In this document: positions 56,063-64,000 of the stretch, piece after piece
Position numbering within the stretch: position 1 is the stretch's first letter
Layout: each line of letters opens with the position of its first letter
Assembly: GCF_009730915.1 (NCBI RefSeq)
Contig: NC_052477.1
Span: 27,360,578-27,424,577 of the forward strand
Source of the DNA: Dioscorea cayenensis subsp. rotundata
Lineage: Eukaryota > Streptophyta > Magnoliopsida > Dioscoreales > Dioscoreaceae
Length of the DNA stretch: 64,000 nucleotides
Direction: 5' to 3'
Program-made: the position numbers and the translations under genes
The notes under the pieces: generated by a model
The model's database searches: none
What the model saw: the letters and a program-made list of their open reading frames with translations, nothing else
Told to the model about the DNA's origin: nothing

Positions 56063-57165
56063 ATGGGAAGAAGAACAAGAGATGCTGAAGCAGAGCTTAA
56101 CTTGCCGCCTGGCTTCCGCTTTCATCCCACTGATGAAGAGCTTGTTGTGCATTACCTTTGCTTGAAGTCCTCTGGCCAACGTTTGCCTGTTCCTATTATC
56201 GCTGAGGTTGATCTTTATAAGTTTGACCCTTGGGATCTCCCTGGTAAGAAGAACAAAATCATCAACTATGGATTTATGTTTTGTTTTGTTTTCAAAGTAA
56301 ATGAATGTTTTGGGAATGGAATGATGCAGAGATGGCGTTGTTTGGGCAGAAAGAGTGGTATTTTTTTACGCCGAGAGATCGGAAGTACCCGAATGGTTCT
56401 CGGCCGAATAGGGCGGCGGGGAGAGGGTACTGGAAAGCAACGGGAGCTGACAAGCCGGTTTGTCCAAAAGGGAGTAGTAAAGCTCTAGGGATCAAGAAAG
56501 CTCTTGTCTTTTACCATGGAAAAGCTCCGAAAGGATTGAAGACTGATTGGATCATGCATGAGTATCGACTTGCCGACGTTGATCGAGCTCCAAACAAGAA
56601 AGGAACACTCAGAGTAAGAACAAATTCAAACAAATCATGAATCTTTCTTGAAAATTTTCAACAAATATCAAATCAAAATCTCACCTTTTTATTTTTTTAA
56701 CCTTTGTATCAGTTGGATGATTGGGTGTTGTGTCGGCTGTACAACAAGAAGAACAATTGGGAGAAAACAGAGAGGAAGGTGAGAAGAGAAGAAAGATCAT
56801 CAGTGATGGAAACCATGGAGTATTCGGAGATTCACGATGAAACTGGATCAACGAGCCATCGAACTCCGGAATCAGAGATCGATAATGATTCATTTCCGGA
56901 CATTGATGGATTGGTTCAAGCTGGGTTTTTTCCTGCCGATCAAGTGTTTGATGAAAAGCCTCAACCAGTGAGAAGTGGGTTTCCGGTGCTGGAGAAGATG
57001 AAAGAAGAGAATGATTGGATGAGTGACTTCAATCTTGATGATTTCCAGAGTTCTTGGGCAGCGTTTGGGGCTACAACTGCTGTTGATGTGCAGGATTCTT
57101 GGTTTTCAGCGCTGGTGTCTCCGCGTTTGAGGCCACAAAACCAAGTAAATTTTAGTAGGTTTTAA
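56063..57165 (+). CDS. NAC-domain transcription factor, ATAF/SNAC-like
   Basis: Nuclear transcription factor of 305 residues in three exons: 56063-56243, 56330-56613 and 56713-57165, joined in frame with standard splice sites. The N-terminus is followed by [104 protein letters not shown] and [13 protein letters not shown], all NAC subdomains A-E. The HYLC and GADKP wording and YNKK point to the ATAF/SNAC stress-responsive group. The C-terminal 140 residues are acidic with a DDFQSSW and [10 protein letters not shown] tail, suiting an activation region. Intron positions and phases equal those of the NAC gene at 3.5 kb, where one base appears missing at the same exon border. Confidence 0.95.
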
Positions 57166-57655
57166 TTTAAGGTTTTAAGATTAGAGTTTTAGAGTCGTTA
57201 ATCCTCTTTGTACACAAACTTGGAAATAAGTTTCAAGTGTTTTAATGAGATGTTTTTAAAATGAGGGGGATAATTGGGTGAATATATGTGTTTTTGTGAT
57301 TTGGATGCAGAGTTATCACATTGCAAACTTCTTGTTTGCATTATCAAATTGTCTTATTCCTATTTATTTATTTATGGGATTAAGAGTTTTAATCAAGGAT
57401 ATTATACATAAATATCCTTATACATATGTATGTATATATTATGAAAACACGTTTTTTTTTATGCCATGTAAATTAAAAATATTGATTTAACAGTTCCTTA
57501 ATCACGTGATGTTTTTGAATCCTCGCATTTCCTCTTTCATGCTACATGTTGATGTTTTCGTTTTTATTAATTTTTTTGTTATTTGTGGATGTTTATTAAT
57601 GTTTGTGGGAGGATTGAATGTTAGGCGGATGTGTGGTGGAATTTTCCCTAATTCG

Positions 57656-57659
<4 letters not shown>
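57166..57659. other. 3' flank of NAC gene 2
   Basis: Holds the probable 3'UTR of the NAC gene and AT-rich DNA; no further gene. Confidence 0.5.
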
Positions 57660-57691
<32 letters not shown>

Positions 57692-57695
<4 letters not shown>

Positions 57696-57945
57696 CCCAT
57701 CATTTAAGGACGTCCATAGATTTCAAATTTAAGAATGTCCATGGTATCCATCGGATGATAATCTGACGGCTCTTAGCATTATAAACAGTAAAAACCGTGT
57801 TCTACAGTATTATACAGGGATCATAAACAGTAAAAATATGTACAGTGTTTATATAAACAATCAACCATCGAATGATAATCCAATGGCTTAGATTTAAAAC
57901 GTCCCTAGATTTCAAATCTAGGGACTTACCTAGATGATGTTTTTC
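57692..57945. mobile_element. Short MITE inserted in a (TA)n microsatellite
   Basis: The element sits between TA tracts (about 57659-57691 and 57946-57970). Its left end CCATCATTTAAGGACGTCC and right end, reverse-complemented, ACATCATCTAGGTAAGTCC form imperfect inverted repeats that extend inward (ATCGGATGATAATCTGACGG against the complement of CCATCGAATGATAATCCAATGG). The right arm contains a perfect palindrome at 57901-57925. The (TA)n target resembles Micron-type MITEs. Confidence 0.65.
57901..57925. repeat. Perfect 12-bp palindrome
   Basis: GTCCCTAGATTT and its complement AAATCTAGGGAC around one base. It would form a tight hairpin near the MITE end. Confidence 0.9.
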
Positions 57946-57970
57946 TATATATATATATATATATATATTT

Positions 57971-59200
57971 AAAGGGTAAAGGTTTTTTTTTTACCCTTAT
58001 GAACAAACTCTTTATTTATTTTGTTTTTTAAGTAAAAAATTATTCATTTTGATCTTTATTTATTTATCTAAATAAAAAAATTTTAATTTAGTTTTCTTTG
58101 TCCTTTGTTAGCAGCATGGTATAAAGTATGTTGAGCGCTAATGCCATGTGGCTTGACATGTACTATTTAAAAAACATTATGATTTTTTTTTTAAATAGAG
58201 TTAATCGGGTTAGTCTCACTAATAATTTTTTAAATATATATATATATTAAAAAAAAAATCAGATATAGCCTGTAATATAGTAATGTGTGTATTAAATACT
58301 AGTAGTTAATAGATAATAACAGAAAGACCGAATTAAACATAATGCATTTGGAAAAACTCAATGATTTTTTTTTTTTTAGTTCAAATGATGAAAATGATCA
58401 ATCGGTCCATTTGAAGGACTAACATTGGTTTAAAATTATTATAAATAAAATGAAAATATCGGTTTACATAATTTTATTTGTTTATGTTTATATCTTATAA
58501 GTAAAAAACAAAGGCGGGGGATAATTGCATGGTTATACCCAGGATGTCTGATGTATGTCACAAAATAATAATATCTAGGCAAATTCCCTGCTCCGCATCG
58601 GGTTATTATAATTTTTTGAGTTTTAAAATAATATTATATAAAAATAAAAACTACAATACTATAATTAAATAACTCATTAAATTAAATGAAAAACTATTGC
58701 TATACTTTAGTTTTGAAAGATTCCATGAACATTTATTAAGTAATTATTATTTTTTAATTATTAATATCATATTTAATATAAATAAAAATATTTAAAATTA
58801 TTTTTTGGATCACTCTCAAAGCAAAGCAACAGATATATATCTACTTTAATAGAATGTATAGATGATAATAATATTAAAAAAACATGCATGAGATTTAATG
58901 CAACACCAAGTTGTTGATAAGTGAGCATAAAGATGATTGAATACCATGCAAACTGTCCAGATTCAAAGAGAAATATTCTGATAATATAAGCATAATAGTT
59001 TCTTTTTTGTGGGGACGAATGTGCCATTTGTCCACCCATGCATTTTTATGGCCCATTCCTCCCCTTCCAAGGAATTCTAGTTTTAGTCTAACACTTGATA
59101 TGTGTTTTGGAAGATAGTTCAAGAGATATCTCTAAGGTCCAAATTGGTGGGTGGGTGTTGGCTTATAATTCATAGAACAAATTCATTGACAGACAGGAGA
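57971..59200. other. Intergenic, no gene seen
   Basis: AT-rich DNA between NAC gene 2 and the fucosyltransferase gene. No supported frames. Confidence 0.5.
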
Positions 59201-59686
59201 TATATATCTTCAAGAAAAACAGTCTAATTTAGATGTACATGATGGTTGATGGTTGAAGTTCAATCCAATCCATTCAAGATAGCTTACAGAATTTGGTCAT
59301 TCCAAGATGAGAAAATGATACAATGAAGAACATTGCTGTTGAAGTCTTAAAGAAAGGAACTGCAGAATAAAAGCCACCTTTCCGCGTAAAAGAATGGCAA
59401 GTAGTTAATAAAAATGACGATGGAATTAAGTAAAAAAAAAAAAAGGGTAACATGACCTGAGTTAACGATGCGAAGTTTCATTTCTGTACGTCAGTTGCAG
59501 AATCTTCGGACTCAATGGCCTTGTGTTCTTCCATTTCGATGTTCTTGTTCTAGGAACACTTATTGAAGAGGAGTATCTGGATCTCCGGCGAACTTTAAAC
59601 TAGCATACAAAAGAACTTTGGTCAGCTATACAACATTGAGGCAATAATACCGGCTCGTCCTCTAAAAGATGGCAGTGATAAGAACA

Positions 59687-62600
59687 TCAGATTTCAAACT
59701 CTCCTAATTGGGGCATCCTTTGAGGAGCAAGGCATTCTTGGGGGTTGGCGTAAAAATAGTCTTCCTCTTTAAGTCGGTCGGGAATAACCTTCCGTCTTAC
59801 TGGCTGTCCCATCTGGTTTTTATGTACTTCTTGAACAGCATCAGAGAATTGTTCCCAAGATAGTTCCCCGGTTTGGTACAGATCCAAAAGTTCAACCAGT
59901 TCTCGCCTATCTAACACAATTGTCTTACGAAATCCTGTATACCTAAACAAGCAACAGAAGTTCGGTTCTTAGTGTCTACAAAGATCCCTACGAGCCGTAT
60001 AAAATGATTGATAGGTTCACTACATTATGCATTTTCTGCATTTGAACAAAATAACACTCTCATGTGCTAAACATGCCACAACTATTTTCTGCAGGTGTTA
60101 TTGAATAAAAGTGATTCAAGGACACGGTCAGTGAAAAAAACATGGTTGTTGTAAATTAGGGCAAAATTTAAAAGTTATGCTTTGTCTGGTTGAGAAATTT
60201 TGATAATTTGGGTGTCGGTAAGCTGTACCACAGCATAGTGAACAGCAGCGTCATTGGCAGTTTAAGTTTTAAGCTAGCAAGAGTCCATCAGCCACAATGC
60301 ATAGCTAGGTAGTTGTTGTTTCTCTGTTTAAGATTATATTAAAGGAAAAAATTCTTTTAAACACCCAAATCATCCACAAAACATAAATGAAACAAACAAG
60401 TGTACGTTTTATAATGCCAGCAAACCCAAGATTTCCATTCTCTGACAGTCCTGAGCTGTGCCTAATCATGGCATGCTAATCATTGTTACGGAACGCACAA
60501 TGCTAAAATTTGCAATGACATATTTTCATTAAACAATCTTCAATTGCACATAACATGACTGCAAATAGTAATGACATTTTTTAAAATCAAATAAGGCATA
60601 CAATGGAATAGTACACTAATAAGAGACTTTCCAAGGAGCTGGAAAAGTTGGGATTGGTAGGTTTGACAAAAACTTTAGTGATTGATACAATTAATAAAAC
60701 ATTGGCTAGCAGAACTAGTGGTACTTAAGAATCCAAGATAGGGGCAACTAACAATAAATATAGATCAAAAGCTAAAAAGCAATGACCGCTCAATAAAAAA
60801 ATAAACCGCCTATTGCCCATGAAAAAATTCCCAAGATTGAGCATGTTTTATAGACCAGCAAAATTAGTACAAAATTGATTGTCCATACCACTTCCAGGTG
60901 GTGGTACTCTATGTAATACTTATTCATGGTTTGTTATCAATCATAAAACCCATCATCTTTTAAAATAGACATCCTATATGCAGGTTCCCCTCTTCATCTA
61001 AGTGACAGGATAACGGAAAATTTGAAATTTTGAACTGTTTACATTTGACCATCATAGGCATCAAATTAGGGAAGCTGAAAAGTGGAGATGAGGGACCACA
61101 GGCACAAGAAAAATAAAGTTAAATCCAGATAGCACTAAAGGACCAACATCAAAAGTTATTTATAAAGATTGAAAATTCATTTGGATCTGATAGCTTAGTT
61201 CTCCGATGGTGGTGACAAATTATGTTGGAAATTTTGTTTTACAACCAATTTGGAGATAACACTAAGACAATATTATCACAGGAAAGACATACCTGCGGTG
61301 TCCCTCAACAACTTTTGCCATATTCCCATCATAACTGGGGATAAAAACATCACTTGCAATAGAAACTAGATAATCCAATGCAGCCATCTGAGTTGAGTGA
61401 TTCTGGAAAGGCCTCAACTCATCAGGACTAAGAAGCATTTCCTTCCTTACCTAAGAATAGACAGAATAATGAAAGTAAGATTTTATCCTTCTAACATAAA
61501 ACATGAGTCAATCAGAAGACTACGCTTACCAGTTTTGGATATGCAGCTCGCAGAGCAGCCAGTCTCCGTTCACCACCATATATTTCTCCAGACGCAATGT
61601 AAATTAGGGTGTTCCTTTCAAAGCCCAAAGCTTGTAACACCAAAGTTGTCTCTTCAGGTGTAAGAGGACATAGACCTTCAAGTCTTTTCTTCTCAGATAC
61701 TATTTCTTTCTCCTTCCACCATGGATATGCATATCTAAGAGAAAACAAAGAAAATACCATGACAAAACGTTTAGTCTAGGGTGAAATAACATCAGTGCAT
61801 AAATTCTTTCTCCGGAACTCCAAGAATCAAACCTCATCCTGGTGAGTTCCTCAGCCTCTATGTCAGAGCATCCATGTGTACAACCAGAAAAGGCTAGCAT
61901 ATCCATCTCATAGCGCAAATGGAGAACAACAAAGGAACCAGTTTTCTGAAGAATTGAAACAAGTTTGTTACCTAGGGCTTCAATCTTTGGAGTAAACCGC
62001 AATGCCTGATAATTGACACGACAACGCAGCTTTTGGAGCCAAATAGGGAGGCCATTATTTGCAAGACGAGCATCTGTTTTGTTAAAATAAATTATCTTGT
62101 GCTTTTGTATGAGGGGTAAAATCTGTGATGCAAACAAAATTTCCCTTTCAGTCATGTCTGCTGCGGCAGATAAGATAATCCATAAAATTTGACAATAAAT
62201 TCTCACCCACCTGTTTTAAGTAGTATTTCTCATTGGACCAACTAACCGGAGGCATTGAGAATAAGCCCTGTTGAACTTTTGTACTAAACTTCTTTGGAAG
62301 TGATTTGATGATCTTAACTTCATCTCTCAAAGAATCAATAAAGTGTTGTACATTAAATATATCTCCAAAATCACTGAGCAAATGACATACGTATATCAGA
62401 AAAGCCATTCCAGAAACATACTACTGCACCTACAAGCATGTTATAAGTTAGCTCCATACCTAGGATCTGCCCAGAAAGATGTTTTGTCAAGTTCGGGAAT
62501 CAACAATGTCAAATTCAAATAGCGTGAAATAGTAACCATGTCACATATCTGCAACATGGATAAGGTAAATATAGTATCTGTAAGCTAGAGAAAATCGCAA

Positions 62601-64000
62601 CCTTGTAACGAAATTAAAAAAAAAAAGCCTTTTAAGAGGATATGAAGCAATTAACTGAAATTAATATTACGAACCGCTGCTCGCATTTGATTCAAGCCAC
62701 CATTGCAAGAGACCTGCAGATAGCCATTGCTTTTGTAGACCCCTGAGCAAAAAGGTTTAAAATAAGACAGACAAAGGCTAAAATAATGATGCAGAAAAAT
62801 CACATTCGCTAGCACACTGTGAAGAACAAAACACAAAGCATCATAAGATATGCTTAATTGACACAAATAAGATCTTTCAGGGTGTGTGGGAATGGTGGAT
62901 GGTTTTCAGTAAATATATAAGGAAGAGAAAAACTTCACATGACATGCAATCAGACCATTTGCATCAAAGAAGGAAATGCCATTCAAGTTTGGGTTTCTAC
63001 GAAAACAAGGTTTCCTCAAATATCACGCATTCTGAGAACATTGAATTCTTCGACAAGGTAGTTTAGTTTATGCAGCCTCACAATGCTTCAGAATGTTGGA
63101 AAAATTCATAGTATTTCTAGCCAAAAGTGTCAGCCCTGAGTATGAATTTAAAAACAACTGAATAATTCCCTTAAGATTGCATGTTTGGACCAGCAAACTC
63201 TGCACTGAACACGCATCAACTTAATGTGTGTCTGCAGACATTTTTGAAGCATGAACTTAGTTCAAACTCAAATTCATGAGCTTTCGCACTGTTGCTGATC
63301 AATTCCATGATGAGGACTGTTTTACCTCATTGCACTGATTGCTTAACTCTCAAACTAACAACTTATTTATAAGACAGCAACATCATATCATGACAAAATC
63401 ACAAGTAAAACCACGCATATCTTTCTTTTTTGCAATTATAACTTCAACTACATTAAGCAACCGACACTGACTCATAGAGAGACAAATAAAACAAGATATA
63501 AATAAGAAACTAACTATTATTGCGCCTCGTTGCAAGTAATTAATTTAGAGAAGAAGAATGAGGAGGAGAAGGAGGCTTAATAACAACTCAGAGCGGAAAT
63601 CCCAAAGCTTGGATCTTGAAATCTAATACAATGAATAGCAATATGCACTAAAACCTCGATTAAATAAATCAATGATACCTGGCCTTCTCGCCTACCAAAA
63701 CAAACCCCCAAAAAACAACTGAAATTCACACAATGCGCACCGATCAAACTAATCAAAACAATGAACATAACATTCACGAAAATCAAGATCTTCCCAGCAA
63801 TTCCAAAGCAAAATCAGTCAGAACCCAAACCAGAAACAATCCAATAGATCAAGAACTAAATAAAGAGAAAAGAAGGGATGATAAACACCAAAAGTACTCA
63901 CTACGAGGGGGGAGGGCGGGAGGCGACTCGCGGAGAGGGGTCTCATCAGAGAGCAAAGAAAGGTTGGTGGCGTTGCAAGCGGAGGTGCTCCGCCACCGCA
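59687..64000 (-). CDS. O-fucosyltransferase-family protein (5' end beyond window)
   Basis: Minus strand, eight exons visible: 64000-63902 (partial), 62742-62675, 62548-62460, 62373-62211, 62122-61833, 61734-61530, 61450-61293 and 59942-59687. They join in frame to 441 residues; the N-terminus with its expected membrane anchor lies past 64000. Motifs in order: [19 protein letters not shown] (GDP-binding N-lobe), [63 protein letters not shown] (the conserved HLRYE-type segment), [65 protein letters not shown], and [17 protein letters not shown] near the C-terminus. These define the plant O-fucosyltransferase-like family (Pfam O-FucT), Golgi enzymes that transfer fucose or rhamnose to proteins or pectin. 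The exact acceptor cannot be told. The gene looks intact where visible. The exon 62742-62675 donor is GTTCGT. Confidence 0.93.

Noticed and set aside
55713..56165. 150-codon plus-strand frame overlapping the start of NAC gene 2
   Set aside because: It is out of frame with the NAC domain and runs through the promoter CT/TA tracts.
1..64000. tRNA, rRNA or CRISPR-like arrays
   Set aside because: No cloverleaf tRNA gene with intact boxes outside the two SINEs, no rRNA sequence, and the tandem repeats seen lack regular spacers; this is plant nuclear DNA.

Overview
This window is nuclear DNA of a flowering plant. The evidence is GT-AG introns in conserved plant genes (two NAC transcription factors, an NCA1-type catalase chaperone, an O-fucosyltransferase-family gene, a long P-class PPR gene), AT-rich intergenic DNA, and many plant transposon types. 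Coding regions are not strongly GC-rich, so a grass is unlikely; the remnant of an EUL-type lectin with monocot-like wording would fit a non-grass monocot, but the species cannot be fixed from sequence alone. A run of exactly 1000 N (27374-28373) is an assembly gap.

Layout. 1-3.5 kb: AT-rich upstream DNA with three CACGTGTC boxes. 3.5-4.9 kb (+): NAC gene 1 (NAP-like wording), whose first exon carries an apparent 1-bp loss next to the first splice donor. 4.9-20 kb: gene-poor and repeat-rich, with a tandem duplication, a Copia gag remnant with primer-binding site, a composite non-autonomous element sitting in TA microsatellites, two TTA/TAA-flanked elements, and a Helitron 3' end. 20-25.4 kb: a SINE, then a dead EUL-lectin gene broken by a solo LTR, an antisense SINE, a frameshift, a stop codon and loss of its 3' end. 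26.9-29 kb: an isolated exon resembling the start of ATG10, a repeat shared with 6.4 kb, the gap, and a probable LINE remnant. 30.2-36.3 kb: a whole but decayed Ty1/Copia element with two LTRs. 37-40.9 kb: a solo LTR 290 bp upstream of an intronless PPR gene (+). 43.5-47.6 kb (-): NCA1 with seven coding exons, a 5'UTR intron and a duplicated G-box-bearing upstream region. 49.6-50.7 kb: a PIF/Harbinger-type element. 55.9-57.2 kb (+): NAC gene 2 (ATAF/SNAC-like). 57.7 kb: a MITE inside a TA microsatellite. 59.7-64 kb (-): an O-fucosyltransferase-family gene whose 5' end lies beyond the window.

The genes do not form a pathway or cluster. Both NAC genes have upstream CACGTG boxes and NCA1 supports catalase, so a stress or ABA link is possible, but this is inference. 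I found no new biological system. The most interesting items are the NAC1 splice/frame anomaly, the layered destruction of the lectin gene, and a transposon insertion whose empty site is preserved in an adjacent tandem copy.
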